Origin: Paenibacillus tengchongensis
GTDB lineage: Bacteria > Bacillota > Bacilli > Paenibacillales > Paenibacillaceae
Assembly: GCF_008973665.1 (NCBI RefSeq)
Contig: NZ_WACP01000012.1
Coordinates: 1-64,000, forward strand
Reading direction: 5' to 3'
Length of the DNA stretch: 64,000 nucleotides
Part shown: positions 1 through 8,609 of the stretch, piece by piece
How positions within the stretch are numbered: the first letter of the stretch is position 1
Layout of the letters: the number at the start of each line of letters is the position of its first letter
Made by a program: the position numbers and the translations under genes
The notes under the pieces: model-generated
Databases searched by the model: none
Told to the model about the DNA's origin: nothing
The model's input: only the letters and a program-made list of their open reading frames with translations

Positions 1-260
1 TGGAATCACTTTATTGAAACCAATAAGGTGAATTCCGATACTCACTCGTTGTTCAGTTTTCAAAGATCAACATTGTTGCGTTCGATCAATTTCTCATCAC
101 CAGCAACTCTTATAATATATCATATTCTCTGAATAATTGCAACATCTTTTTTAGAAAGATGTCAGCCATGTATTCAGTTTAATTCACCAGGCTATCCGAA
201 ATTTTTGTTTCGGCTGACTGGATTTATAATATATCACGGATTGTTCAAGCCTCACAACCC
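1..260 (-). promoter_or_regulatory. rRNA operon leader with tandem promoters, reading out of the window
   Basis: Read on the minus strand, this stretch carries two sigma-A promoters in series. P1 has -35 TTGTGA at 252-257 and -10 TATATT at 228-233 (18-bp spacer). P2 has -35 TTGCAA at 137-142 and -10 TATATT at 114-119 (17-bp spacer). Below P2 comes the motif CTTTGAAAACTGAACAACG (about 47-65), which is characteristic of rRNA leaders and spacers in Bacillus and Paenibacillus. The rRNA genes themselves lie left of position 1 and are not seen; that they follow directly is inference. Confidence 0.75.
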
Positions 261-329
261 TTAAAATTTACCATTTTTACAGGACTTTTAGTTCACTCAA
301 TTTCTCGGGAGAAGCGTTTGATCGCGAAT

Positions 330-366
330 CAATGAGGGTCCGCCATGATCCGGTAGACCCTCATTG
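330..366 (-). terminator. Hairpin terminator candidate after safA-like gene
   Basis: An 11-bp perfect inverted repeat (CAATGAGGGTC at 330-340 with GACCCTCATTG at 356-366) lies 33 bp past the stop codon of the LysM gene. There is no clear T run on either side, so it is a weak intrinsic terminator or a processing hairpin. It also separates the LysM gene from the rRNA promoters. Confidence 0.5.
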
Positions 367-398
367 CTTTCAGGCTTTACAAGATTCTTTGGCCTGGA

Positions 399-1994
399 TT
401 AATTTGAAATCCATGGATTCTTGCTTTTTCTTGAAGTGCCCTGCTTGGCGTTCCGGCTGCTGCGCGCTTTGGCCGAAGAAGTCTTAACGAGCTTCTCACT
501 GCTCTGGGCTGTTTTGGCCTTCGAAGCAGCTTTAGCCGATGCTATAGCGGTGCTGCCAGCTTTGACCTCTTCAGTAATTTCAGGCGCTGCCGCCACAGCG
601 GACACGGGCGTTTCCTGCAATTGAATGTCCGGGTCCAGAATTGCCGGCACACGGTTATGCACGGCCAGATTCTCCATGCCCGGATAGGCTGGCGTAGCCG
701 GAATGGAGGACAAAGGATTGATTGCAGCATTGGCGCCCATGTATGGCATCGCATTAGGTGCAGTCGCATATGGTGAGACCACTCCCGGCATCGCATTAGG
801 TGCAGTCGTATACGGTGAGACCACCCCCGGCTGCGGCGGCATGTTAGCCGGATAGCCAAACATCGGCTGCTCATAAGAATAAGGCAGGATTGCCGGTTCT
901 CCGCACCCGCAGGGAGGCCAAGGCAGGTTCACCGGTTGAGCGCCGAATTGCGGTACAGTATAAGGATTGTAATCCATAACGGGCGAAACTGCAGAACCGG
1001 CCGGCTCCCCGTAAACAGGCGCATTATATGAATACCAGGCTCCAGGATAATCCGGCGGGCATGGATAAACATTGGCCGGATAGGCATATGGTGAGACATA
1101 CTCGGGAGCATAAGCGGCAGGCTGCATATAACCGGCATTGTTCACACCCATTACTGACATCGGATCATAGACGGGCGGGCAATCATAGGCATACGGATTC
1201 ACGTTTAAGCCGGGATAGCCGGTAGATTTTTCACAAGGAGCAAGGTTCTCATCCTTCCAGGCCACCGGTTCAACCTTCGACTTCTCGGCTTCCTTCGGTT
1301 TCTCATAAACAACCGCTTCCTCTGCAGGAATGGAAATTTGCACGAACAAGCTTTGCGTTTCATGGACAATCTCCTGGACCGGAGCAACCTCAGGCGCTTT
1401 ATTCGGCAAGCTGACATTGACCGGCGCGGGAACCGGCTCTGGCGAAGCAATGGGAGCAACCTGCTCTGTCTTCTTCTCAATAGGTGCGGTGGAAGCTTTT
1501 TCGATTGGAGCCGTCGGTGTTTTGGGTTCCTCAGCCGGCTTTTCAATCGGTCCTGTGTAGGTTTTGCCGCCAACCTGGGTTTTGTCGACTACTGTAGGCA
1601 GCGTTGCCTGCGGATTGGCGCCCGTATTTGCTGCAGCTGTGGCTTGAAATATGGGGAGATCCGTCTTTTTGGGAATATTCACGATTTCGCCGGTCAGGAG
1701 TGCGTTCGGATTCTTCAGCTGCGGATTGGCGTCGATCATTTCCTTGAGTGTAATTCCCCAAGCCTTGGACAGCTTCCAGAGGGTATCGCCTTGCTTGACT
1801 GTATGCTTGTAATATACATCACTGCTATCCGGAACCGTAACCGTCCCCGAGGGAATCTTCACCTTGTCGCCCACAGTCAGTACGTCCGGATTACTGATCT
1901 GCGGGTTTGCGTCGATGATTTTTTGCAGCGGCACTCCGTACTTTTGCGACAATGCATACAGCGTATCGCCTTCTTTGACCATGTGTATTTTCAC
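399..1994 (-). CDS. safA: SafA-like spore coat assembly protein with two LysM domains
   Basis: About 531 residues. Two LysM domains occupy roughly residues 4-48 and 62-108, each with the GDTL(Y/W)xLSxxxGV signature and a DANPQ segment. A Pro/Glu/Lys-rich linker follows, then a long Pro-, Tyr- and Ala-rich tail typical of coat proteins, with a Lys/Ser-rich C-terminus. In B. subtilis SafA sits at the cortex-coat interface and recruits inner-coat proteins; that role is inferred here from family and genomic position. I chose the GTG start at 1994 because the protein then begins (M)KIH like SafA and has AGGAGG ten bases upstream. Single-gene unit, followed by a hairpin. The tail contains a perfect-frame 14-residue duplication. 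Confidence 0.8.
   Translation of the reverse strand: MKIHMVKEGDTLYALSQKYGVPLQKIIDANPQISNPDVLTVGDKVKIPSGTVTVPDSSDVYYKHTVKQGDTLWKLSKAWGITLKEMIDANPQLKNPNALLTGEIVNIPKKTDLPIFQATAAANTGANPQATLPTVVDKTQVGGKTYTGPIEKPAEEPKTPTAPIEKASTAPIEKKTEQVAPIASPEPVPAPVNVSLPNKAPEVAPVQEIVHETQSLFVQISIPAEEAVVYEKPKEAEKSKVEPVAWKDENLAPCEKSTGYPGLNVNPYAYDCPPVYDPMSVMGVNNAGYMQPAAYAPEYVSPYAYPANVYPCPPDYPGAWYSYNAPVYGEPAGSAVSPVMDYNPYTVPQFGAQPVNLPWPPCGCGEPAILPYSYEQPMFGYPANMPPQPGVVSPYTTAPNAMPGVVSPYATAPNAMPYMGANAAINPLSSIPATPAYPGMENLAVHNRVPAILDPDIQLQETPVSAVAAAPEITEEVKAGSTAIASAKAASKAKTAQSSEKLVKTSSAKARSSRNAKQGTSRKSKNPWISN
745..828 (-). repeat. 42-bp tandem duplication inside safA-like gene
   Basis: Two adjacent 42-bp units (745-786 and 787-828) encode the 14-residue segment GVVSPYxTAPNAMP twice in frame in the coat-protein tail. 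Only a few third-position and one T/A residue change separate them, so the duplication looks recent. Length change of the tail by unit slippage is plausible. Confidence 0.85.
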
Positions 1995-2164
1995 GCCCGT
2001 ATTACCTCCTAGAGATGTTTTGCGCATACGCTCAGCCTGCTCATGAGACCGGCAAAGAGCCTATGCCAAAGTGTTGTTAGCTGCCTGCAGTATCCTTTAT
2101 GCGGTACAGCCGCCTCCTTCGCTACTACATCTTATGCAGCCCATAGGCGAATGACATCCCGGAA

Positions 2165-2200
2165 TCAAAAAAAATCCTCCCATGCAGGCATGAGAGGATT
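2165..2200 (-). terminator. Intrinsic terminator of the hom-thrB-pheA-ilvE operon
   Basis: On the minus strand a stem of AATCCTC, then CATG, a short CCTG loop and the matching arms ends directly in a run of eight T (2166-2173). It lies 36 bp past the ilvE stop and is a textbook rho-independent terminator. Confidence 0.9.
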
Positions 2201-2235
2201 GAACTTGATTATTGATGGATATAGGCTTAAGCGTG

Positions 2236-3117
2236 TTATTCCCATACTTTATAGCCGTCTTTGTCGACTACACTCCGGAATTCCTCCAGCAATTTCAGCG
2301 TAATCGGACCGGCATGTCCCGAACCAATGACCCGGCCGTCGATTTCGCGTGCGGCGATGACTTCGGCAGCTGTACCCGTGAAGAAGACTTCATCGGCAAT
2401 ATAAACATCGTGCATCGTGAACGGTTCTTCCTTCAGCGGCAGCCCCAGCTTCTCGCAGAGCTCGATGATTGCCGTGCGGGTGATGCCTTCCAGCGCCCCC
2501 AGATAGCAAGGCGGCGTGTAGACAACTCCTCTTTTAACGATAAAAATATTGTCTCCGGAGCCTTCGGTCACATAGCCCTGCGCATTCATCATGATCGCCT
2601 CGTCGGCTTCCGCCAGATTGGACTGGATCTTGACGAGAATATTATTCAGGTAGTTCAGCGACTTAATCTTCGGGTTCAGCGCATCCGGAAGGTTGCGGCG
2701 CTGAGATACAGACACGGCACGGAGGCCGTTCAGATACGCCTGCTCTGGATAAATGGCCAGCTGCTCCACAATGATGATTACGCTGGCCTTCGGACAGCGG
2801 CGCGGGTCTAGCCCCAGGTTGCCAACGCCGCGGGACACCACCAGACGGATGTAGCCGTCGCGCATATTGTTCAGACGGATGGTTTCGGCCATCGCTTCAA
2901 GCATCTCGTCATAGGTCAGCGGAATATCCAGCATAATCGACTTGGCCGAATCGTACAGCCTGTCCAGATGCTCTTTGCATTTAAAAATGTTGCCGTTATA
3001 AATACGGATGCCTTCGAAAATGCCGTCCCCGTATAAGAAGCCGTGGTCAAACACCGATACCTTTGCATTTTCTTTCGTTACATGTTGTCCATCCAGATAG
3101 ATCCATTGCTCAGCCAT
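2236..3117 (-). CDS. ilvE: Branched-chain amino acid aminotransferase (class IV)
   Basis: 293 residues, the usual length for short class-IV PLP aminotransferases. It should transfer the amino group between glutamate and the oxo acids of Val, Leu and Ile. The PLP lysine lies in the PKIKSLNYLNNILVK segment (about residue 155). Other family marks are FDHGFLYGDGIFEG near the N-terminus and VTEGSGDNIF before the C-terminal PLP-phosphate region. The start at 3117 begins MAEQWIYLDG; upstream codons in the same frame overlap pheA and were excluded. It is the last gene of the operon, four bases after pheA. D-amino-acid transaminase and aminodeoxychorismate lyase share the fold, but the neighbouring amino-acid genes favour IlvE. 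Confidence 0.88.
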   Translation of the reverse strand: MAEQWIYLDGQHVTKENAKVSVFDHGFLYGDGIFEGIRIYNGNIFKCKEHLDRLYDSAKSIMLDIPLTYDEMLEAMAETIRLNNMRDGYIRLVVSRGVGNLGLDPRRCPKASVIIIVEQLAIYPEQAYLNGLRAVSVSQRRNLPDALNPKIKSLNYLNNILVKIQSNLAEADEAIMMNAQGYVTEGSGDNIFIVKRGVVYTPPCYLGALEGITRTAIIELCEKLGLPLKEEPFTMHDVYIADEVFFTGTAAEVIAAREIDGRVIGSGHAGPITLKLLEEFRSVVDKDGYKVWE

Positions 3118-3121
3118 GAAC

Positions 3122-4009
3122 TTACTGCACCTCCGCTTTCTCTTCCTTATAGGTGTATGTGGGGTATGAGCCGAGAATCCGCACCTGGCATCCCAGAGCC
3201 TTGATTTCCTCAAGCGCCGCCGGAAGCAGGACCGATTCAATCGGCTCCAGCACATCGATATAGAAATAATAAGTGCCCAGCTTCTTCTTCGTCGGGCGGG
3301 ATTCAATCCGCGACAGGTTCAGCCGCCGCCAGGCGAAGGCGGACAGCACCTGATGCAGCGCACCCGGAAAATCCTCCGGCAGCGTAACCAGAATGCTGGT
3401 CTTGTCCCCGCTGCTCTTGCGGGCAAGCTCCAGCTTTTGCGGGCCGACCAGTACGAAGCGGGTGTAATTGTTATTGTGGTCTGTGATCTGCCGGTCCACA
3501 ACCTCCAGGCCATGCGTCGCAGCACCCAGCGCTGTACCAATTGCAGCCCAGCCCTTGCTTGGATTGTTCTTGACGATCTCCACCGCTTCCGAAGTACTGC
3601 CTACCGACTCCAGTTCCGCCCATGGGGCATGCTCGCGGACGAACTGCAGACACTGGGCCATCGCCACGGGGTGGGAAAGAATCTTAACCATCCGGCTGTA
3701 ATCCTTATTGCCTTGCCCGTCCATGAATTCTTGCGGGTGGCTAATCAGGTTCTGAATCGACGGAAAAATCCACTCCGCCTGCATCGGCAGATTAACTTCA
3801 TTGATCAGCCAGTCAATGTGCAGACTCACCGAGCCCTCAATGGTATTCTCAATCGGAATGACGCTGTATTCGGTCTCGCCGTTCGCCGTTGAGAGAAACA
3901 CATCGGAGATCAGTTTATGATGCTTGATGCTGACAGCTTCATCGCCGAACAGATACAGCAGCGCCTCATGCGATACGGTGCCTTGCGGCAATGCCGCTAT
4001 CGATTTCAT
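3122..4009 (-). CDS. pheA: Prephenate dehydratase
   Basis: 295 residues. It decarboxylates and dehydrates prephenate to phenylpyruvate, the committed step to phenylalanine. The N-terminal two thirds are the catalytic periplasmic-binding-like domain, with IENTIEGSVSLHID and the NNYTRF threonine motif. The C-terminal ACT domain (about 200-280) carries the ESRP phenylalanine-binding motif, so feedback inhibition is expected. The opening segment ALPQGTVSHEALLYLF is a diverged form of the usual GPxGTFT(H/E)xA. The ATG overlaps the thrB stop as ATGA (4009-4006), indicating translational coupling. Confidence 0.92.
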   Translation of the reverse strand: MKSIAALPQGTVSHEALLYLFGDEAVSIKHHKLISDVFLSTANGETEYSVIPIENTIEGSVSLHIDWLINEVNLPMQAEWIFPSIQNLISHPQEFMDGQGNKDYSRMVKILSHPVAMAQCLQFVREHAPWAELESVGSTSEAVEIVKNNPSKGWAAIGTALGAATHGLEVVDRQITDHNNNYTRFVLVGPQKLELARKSSGDKTSILVTLPEDFPGALHQVLSAFAWRRLNLSRIESRPTKKKLGTYYFYIDVLEPIESVLLPAALEEIKALGCQVRILGSYPTYTYKEEKAEVQ

Positions 4010-4989
4010 ATGCTTGTTTCTCCTTTTATCATATCCAAAAATGACTGGTTTTGCATCCCGTTTCTCGGGGCCAGCTCTGCACGGACGCCGGAGCTGCAGG
4101 GCTCCAGCCAGCGGGTGCGGGCAGTGATGCCGTGCTCCTGCATCGTCGCCAGCAGAAACTGCTCCAGCTCCGCCTTGCGGCTCTCCTCCCGGTCGACCAT
4201 GCACAGCAGCGTCGGCCCGGCTCCGCTCAGCGCGATGCCCAGCGCCCCGTGTGCGGTCGCTTCGGCCAGCAGCTTCTCCATACCCGGCACCAGCGCCGCC
4301 CGGTACGGCTGATGCAGGCGGTCCTGCATCGCCCGGCCAATCATCTCCAGCCGCCCGGAGGCCAGAGCAGCCGTAAGCAGCGAAGTACGGCTGATGTTGT
4401 GCACCGCATCGCCTATGCCGATCTCAGTCGGCAGCACGCCGCGGGCTTTGGTGGTCGACAGCTCGAACTCCGGAATAACGACGAGCACTTCCAGATTCTC
4501 CGGCGGCTCAATCCGGATGTAATCAGCATGCGTACCATCCCAAACGGCGGTGATGATTCCCCCGAACAGCGAGGCTCCGACATTGTCGGGATGCTTCTCC
4601 AGAGCGGTCGCCAGATCGAACAGTCTGGCGTCCGAGAGCGGTGATCCTATCATAACATTCGCGGCGGCCAATGCGCCAACGATGGCCGAAGCGCTGCTGC
4701 CGAGGCCGCGGGTCAGCGGAATTTCCGAGTACATAGAAATGGATAGCTCGGGAACCTCCACGCCGGCTTCCGCAAATACCAGCTGCGCTACCTGGTAGAG
4801 CAGATTGCTCTTATCCTGCGGCAGACCGGCCATTTCGCCGCCGTACAAGTGAAAGACCGTCTCGCTTGCTTCCTCCATTTCGATCCAGGCATACAGCGGC
4901 AAGGCCATCCCCAGCGTGTCAAAGCCCGGCCCCAGATTGGCCGTGCTCGCAGGCACCTTTACTCTAGCCTTTTCATAGTTGCTTGTCAT
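4006..4989 (-). CDS. thrB: Homoserine kinase
   Basis: 327 residues, GHMP kinase family. It phosphorylates L-homoserine to O-phosphohomoserine for threonine synthesis. The N-terminus carries VKVPASTANLGPGFDTLG, and the ATP-binding loop is PLTRGLGSSASA at about residue 92. The C-terminal GHMP motif GALGIALSGAGPT is intact. It lies 23 bp after hom and overlaps pheA by 4 bp. No thrC is seen in the window; threonine synthase must be elsewhere. Confidence 0.95.
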   Translation of the reverse strand: MTSNYEKARVKVPASTANLGPGFDTLGMALPLYAWIEMEEASETVFHLYGGEMAGLPQDKSNLLYQVAQLVFAEAGVEVPELSISMYSEIPLTRGLGSSASAIVGALAAANVMIGSPLSDARLFDLATALEKHPDNVGASLFGGIITAVWDGTHADYIRIEPPENLEVLVVIPEFELSTTKARGVLPTEIGIGDAVHNISRTSLLTAALASGRLEMIGRAMQDRLHQPYRAALVPGMEKLLAEATAHGALGIALSGAGPTLLCMVDREESRKAELEQFLLATMQEHGITARTRWLEPCSSGVRAELAPRNGMQNQSFLDMIKGETSI

Positions 4990-5012
4990 GTCGGGTCCTG
5001 TCTCCTTCTTCG

Positions 5013-6299
5013 TTAACCTTCTACGCGGTAATGGCTCTTGATCCGGTGAATCACCGGCAGCTCCTCCAGATGACGCAGCACCTTCTCGAAGCTGGCCTTG
5101 CTGGCATTGTGGGTGACGATAATAATCTCGGCATCGGGATTGTTCGGATTCGGCTGCTGCACTACGGAATCGAGACTGACCTCATATTCCGCAAAGACCT
5201 GCGTAATTTTGGCGAGCACTCCGGCCTTGTCGTCCACATGCAGATGCAGGAAATTCTTGAAGAAGATATCCTCGTCGCTCTTCAGCTTCTTCTGCTTATA
5301 AGGCACAATCTGCTTCAGGCCGTTCACGCCCAGCTTCAAATTCTTGATTACCGCCACCAGGTCGGCCACAATGGAAGTGGCTGTCGGCATGGCACCTGCT
5401 CCGGCGCCGTAGAACATCGTCTCGCCCACCGCTTGCCCGAAGACAAACACCGCATTGAAGACACCGTTCACCGAAGCAAGCGGATGGCTGGCACGGATCA
5501 TCGTCGGCTGTACGCTGATGCTGAATTCCTCGTCCTGGCGCTCGGCAATGCCGAGCAGCTTCATCTCGTAGCCGAGTCTTTTGGCAAAAGCGATGTCCTC
5601 CTTGCTCACTCCGGACATTCCGCGGACGCTCACATCGCCCAGCTCAACGTTCGTACGGAAGCCGAGTGTACCTAGAATCGCCATTTTGCGCGCGGCATCT
5701 AGCCCTTCTACATCGGAGGTAGGATCGGCCTCGGCATAACCCAGCTCCTGCGCTTCTTTCAGCACATCGGCGTAAGAGGCGCCCTCCCGGCTCATCTTGC
5801 TCAGTATGTAATTGGTTGTCCCGTTGACAATCCCCATAATCTTCATAATCTTGTCCGAGGAGAACCCTTCGATTAGCGTACGGATAATCGGGATGCCGCC
5901 GGCGACACTCGCTTCATAAAAGACATCGCAGCCCTTCTCCTGCGCCTTGGCCAGAATCTCCGAGCCGTGCAGGGCCATCAAATCCTTGTTGGCTGTTACA
6001 ATATGCTTGCCGCGTTCGAGGGCTTCCAGAATATATTCCTTCGTTCCCGCGATGCCGCCCATAACCTCAACAATGACGTCGATTTGCGGATCGCGGATGA
6101 CCTCCCAGGGATCGGCGGTGATCTTGGCGGCGTCCACTTCGATATCGCGCAGCTTGCCCGGTGTTCTTACCGCAATACGCTCAATAAGAATGGGCGAGCC
6201 CACCTGGCTGCTCAGATCTTCCTGATTTCCTTCAAGGATGCGGACTACGCCCGCACCTACCGTGCCCAGACCGAGCAACCCAACTTTAACCGGCTTCAT
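5013..6299 (-). CDS. hom: Homoserine dehydrogenase
   Basis: 428 residues. It reduces aspartate semialdehyde to homoserine at the branch to Thr and Met. The Rossmann fold starts at VKVGLLGLGTVGAGVV. The catalytic domain contains TANKDLMALHG and the substrate-binding segment YASV(A)GGIPII. A C-terminal ACT domain (about 350-428, starting DDKAGVLAKITQVF) suggests allosteric control. The start at 6299 has AGGAGG six bases upstream. The 5' leader is unusual, since it carries a 69-bp tandem duplication. Confidence 0.95.
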   Translation of the reverse strand: MKPVKVGLLGLGTVGAGVVRILEGNQEDLSSQVGSPILIERIAVRTPGKLRDIEVDAAKITADPWEVIRDPQIDVIVEVMGGIAGTKEYILEALERGKHIVTANKDLMALHGSEILAKAQEKGCDVFYEASVAGGIPIIRTLIEGFSSDKIMKIMGIVNGTTNYILSKMSREGASYADVLKEAQELGYAEADPTSDVEGLDAARKMAILGTLGFRTNVELGDVSVRGMSGVSKEDIAFAKRLGYEMKLLGIAERQDEEFSISVQPTMIRASHPLASVNGVFNAVFVFGQAVGETMFYGAGAGAMPTATSIVADLVAVIKNLKLGVNGLKQIVPYKQKKLKSDEDIFFKNFLHLHVDDKAGVLAKITQVFAEYEVSLDSVVQQPNPNNPDAEIIIVTHNASKASFEKVLRHLEELPVIHRIKSHYRVEG

Positions 6300-6314
6300 T
6301 TGAATCCTCCTAAA

Positions 6315-6447
6315 AGTTTTATGAAGCAATACTACTTTTGAATTTAATCATCGCAATAAAACTTGCTTCGGAAGCATACGCTCAGTTTTATGAAGCAATA
6401 CTACTTTTGAATTTAATCATCGCAATAAAACTTGCTTCGGAAGCATA
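6315..6447 (-). repeat. Tandem 69-bp duplication in the hom leader
   Basis: Two essentially identical 64-bp copies (6315-6378 and 6384-6447) lie head to tail with a 69-bp period, between the ACT-protein stop and the hom ribosome binding site. In minus orientation each copy starts TATGCTTCCGAAGCAAG and contains GAAGCAA and TTGCTTC arms that can pair across the unit. No T run follows, so it is not a simple terminator. Confidence 0.95.
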
Positions 6448-6448
6448 A

Positions 6449-6886
6449 CTATCCCTGCCCGATAATCAGCGCACGCTTGACGCCGGAGATGGACTTCAGC
6501 CCCTCCATCATATCGCCCGGCTCCAGGTTCAGATGGGATATTTCTACAGAGATGACCACATTGGCCCGCCCCTGCAGCGGAATACTCTGGTTAATGGTCA
6601 GCACATTCGCCCCATGCTCGGCTACACAGCCCAGCACTTTGGATAGCATGCCCGACTCATGTTCCAGATCGATGGAAATGGTAATGATCCGCTCCCGTTC
6701 CAGCTGATGGATCAGGTGAATACCGTCCTTGTATTTATAAAAAGCGCTGCGGCTCAGCCCTACCAGCTCGACCCCTTCATGCACCGTCTTCGCATCTCCC
6801 GCTTCCAGCAGCTGCTTGACCTGCATTGTCTTCAGCACTGCGTCAGGCAGGATGTCCTCCCGGACTAAATAATAGCGTTCTTTCAC
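6449..6886 (-). CDS. pheB: ACT domain protein, PheB / UPF0735 family
   Basis: 145 residues. The N-terminus (VKERYYLVREDILPDAVLK) and the central LSRSAFYKYKDG are diagnostic of the UPF0735 / PheB family. It has a helix-turn-helix-like N-terminal half and a C-terminal ACT domain (about 70-145) with IPLQGRANVVISVE. B. subtilis pheB lies next to pheA and is thought to be a regulatory amino-acid sensor; the biochemical role is not settled. The GTG start at 6886 matches the family N-terminus. It is the first gene of the hom-thrB-pheA-ilvE run and has its own promoter upstream. Confidence 0.88.
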   Translation of the reverse strand: MKERYYLVREDILPDAVLKTMQVKQLLEAGDAKTVHEGVELVGLSRSAFYKYKDGIHLIHQLERERIITISIDLEHESGMLSKVLGCVAEHGANVLTINQSIPLQGRANVVISVEISHLNLEPGDMMEGLKSISGVKRALIIGQG

Positions 6887-6928
6887 GAACGTCCTCACCC
6901 CAAAGACTTTTGTGTTTACATAGTGGAC

Positions 6929-6958
6929 ATTATAAGTCATGCAGCTTGAAAAAAGCAA
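6929..6958 (-). promoter_or_regulatory. Sigma-A promoter for the pheB-hom-thrB-pheA-ilvE operon
   Basis: Minus-strand -35 TTGCTT (6953-6958) and perfect -10 TATAAT (6929-6934) with an 18-bp spacer, about 40 bp upstream of the GTG start at 6886. It lies after the hairpin that closes the upstream gene set. Confidence 0.65.
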
Positions 6959-7045
6959 CACATTTTCACGCCCCCTGGTCTTGGAGGCAACGGATACAGG
7001 GAGTGACAGGCAGTGCGGAGTTCACCTGTTCCTCCAGTAGATGCA

Positions 7046-7076
7046 GCACAGCCCCCGGCTGAACCGGGGGCTGTGC
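7046..7076 (-). terminator. GC-rich hairpin after the SPFH operon
   Basis: A 13-bp perfect stem (GCACAGCCCCCGG with its complement, CTGAA loop on the plus strand) lies 17 bp past the stop of the last SPFH-operon gene. The following bases on the minus strand are not T-rich, so termination efficiency is uncertain. Confidence 0.55.
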
Positions 7077-7092
7077 GGAAATATTCGGGCGG

Positions 7093-7836
7093 CTAACAGT
7101 ACGGGATGGCTGTGCCGCAATAGTCGCAGCTCTTGGTTTGGACGGGCTGGACCAAATTCCGGGCGCCGCAGCCCGGACAGCGTATGGACTTCGGCAATGG
7201 CTTCGGAGAAGGCTGAGCCTCGGAAGCAGAATACCGCTGACCTCCGCCTGCCTCTTCACCGGCGGCGGCAGCCGCTGATTCAGGACCTTCGTCCGTCTGT
7301 GTCCCGGAGCCCAGCAGCCCGTACTTCCCCAGATAAAGCAAGTCCCTCCGGACATCCCTCTCACTCTGTCCGGTACGTTCAGCCAAATTGCCGGTATAAC
7401 GGATTCCGTCTTCTGTGATAAGCGCTATATACTGCTTCGCCAGCCGGGCGAAATTGTATCTGGCCTGGGCCGCATACCTGGCAAATAATGAAGCCGGCAG
7501 CAAAAAGATCACCGCTAGAAAGCCCAGCATGAACAGCAAATCCCCTCTGCTGGCATCCAGCTCTCCATCCATCAGCTGGGCGCCGAAGGCAACCGTCAGT
7601 TCTACAAAGCCACCGACAAAAACATGATACAGCAGGCTGTGGTTCACCGCTTTGCGGTAATTCTTGTAGTGGGTCCCGAAAAACCGCACCAGGGCCAAAA
7701 TCAACCCCAGCGGGGCAAAGAGATAAGCGAAGAGGATCACCGCATAATCAAACGGGGTCCGCTCATATTTGGGCAACAGGTCTACAAGCTCGCTTGTCCG
7801 GCCCGGCTTGAGGCCAAGATTACTTAACACATTCAT
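7093..7836 (-). CDS. Membrane protein with C-terminal zinc ribbon (SPFH operon)
   Basis: 247 residues. Three or so hydrophobic segments are visible at about 30-53, 68-90 and 97-118. A cytosolic stretch with winged-helix-like character follows (GIRYTGNLAERTGQSERDVRRDLLYLGKYGLL). The protein ends in an Ala/Gly-rich linker and a C-terminal zinc ribbon (CPGCG...CDYCG). Not recognised as a named family. As last gene of the SPFH operon it resembles the arrangement of B. subtilis ydjG/ydjH beside ydjI, which help hold PspA (YdjF) at the membrane. That parallel is inference; no pspA is in this window. Confidence 0.7.
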   Translation of the reverse strand: MNVLSNLGLKPGRTSELVDLLPKYERTPFDYAVILFAYLFAPLGLILALVRFFGTHYKNYRKAVNHSLLYHVFVGGFVELTVAFGAQLMDGELDASRGDLLFMLGFLAVIFLLPASLFARYAAQARYNFARLAKQYIALITEDGIRYTGNLAERTGQSERDVRRDLLYLGKYGLLGSGTQTDEGPESAAAAAGEEAGGGQRYSASEAQPSPKPLPKSIRCPGCGARNLVQPVQTKSCDYCGTAIPYC

Positions 7837-7850
7837 TCAGCAGGTTCCTC

Positions 7851-8609
7851 CTATTTCAGCCCCGCCAGCTCCCGGTTGCGTCTGGCAAGCGTAACGGCAA
7901 TTCTTTGCGTAATCTCAATACTTTCCGCTTCCCAGTCCTGCGGCGGTTCCGGCAAGGCAAGGAGCAGCTTTACATGGTCCTGCAGCAGGGAGATCTGCTG
8001 GTCCAAGAGCTCCTCGGTGGCATACAGGCCGGGAACAGATACAGGATCACTGTATTGGAAGGATTCCTGCAGGCCGGCTACAAGCTCCGTTAGCCTGCTC
8101 GCCTCCGGACGCTTCCATGTCCGGGCGGCCGCCGCAGCCTCTGCCAGCCCTTCCCGCTGCCGGAGATGAAGCCGTGAAGCATCGGCTGCTCCACCGTTCC
8201 GCGCAGCATTCCTGCCATATAGTCCGGCTGCTCCAAGGGCGGCAGCCCCGAGCATCAGCACCAGCAGCTGCCCGAGCGCGTACCACAAGGGAGGCAGCTT
8301 CAGCAGCCTGCCAAGCAGCAGAGCCGAAGCAAGAACAGCGATAGCATAGGTCCCCGCGATGAAAGCACCGCTGACCAGCACCGGCTTAAGAACACGGCCG
8401 GTGGCAGCAGAGCGCAGCCAGTACAGGCTATAGCCGTAAAGTACCCCTTCTGCTGTAAGCAGCGACAGCATGGTAATAATCAAGCGGGGGAGCGATTCCG
8501 TAAAACCTGTCGTAATCAAGGCAAGCACGGTCAGCGCAGCGGCCGCTGCAAAACATCCCGTCAGAACAATGAAGGAAGATTTCCGGCCAGAAATCACACT
8601 TCGGCTCAT
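7851..8609 (-). CDS. Four-helix membrane protein of the SPFH operon
   Basis: 252 residues with four clear membrane segments in the first 140 (starting near ISGRKSSFIVLTGCF). A cytosolic helical tail follows, with repeated Leu/Glu-rich stretches (LLDQQISLLQDHVKLLLALPEP). Not recognised by family. The ATG at 8609 overlaps the stop of the SPFH gene as ATGA, so the two products are probably made in fixed ratio and may form a complex. The downstream zinc-ribbon membrane gene begins 14 bp after its stop. Confidence 0.7.
   Translation of the reverse strand: MSRSVISGRKSSFIVLTGCFAAAAALTVLALITTGFTESLPRLIITMLSLLTAEGVLYGYSLYWLRSAATGRVLKPVLVSGAFIAGTYAIAVLASALLLGRLLKLPPLWYALGQLLVLMLGAAALGAAGLYGRNAARNGGAADASRLHLRQREGLAEAAAAARTWKRPEASRLTELVAGLQESFQYSDPVSVPGLYATEELLDQQISLLQDHVKLLLALPEPPQDWEAESIEITQRIAVTLARRNRELAGLK

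Noticed and set aside
6315..6447. T-box or lysine-type riboswitch upstream of hom
   Set aside because: No T-box motif, no terminator with a T run and no known aptamer core; only the duplicated element is seen.
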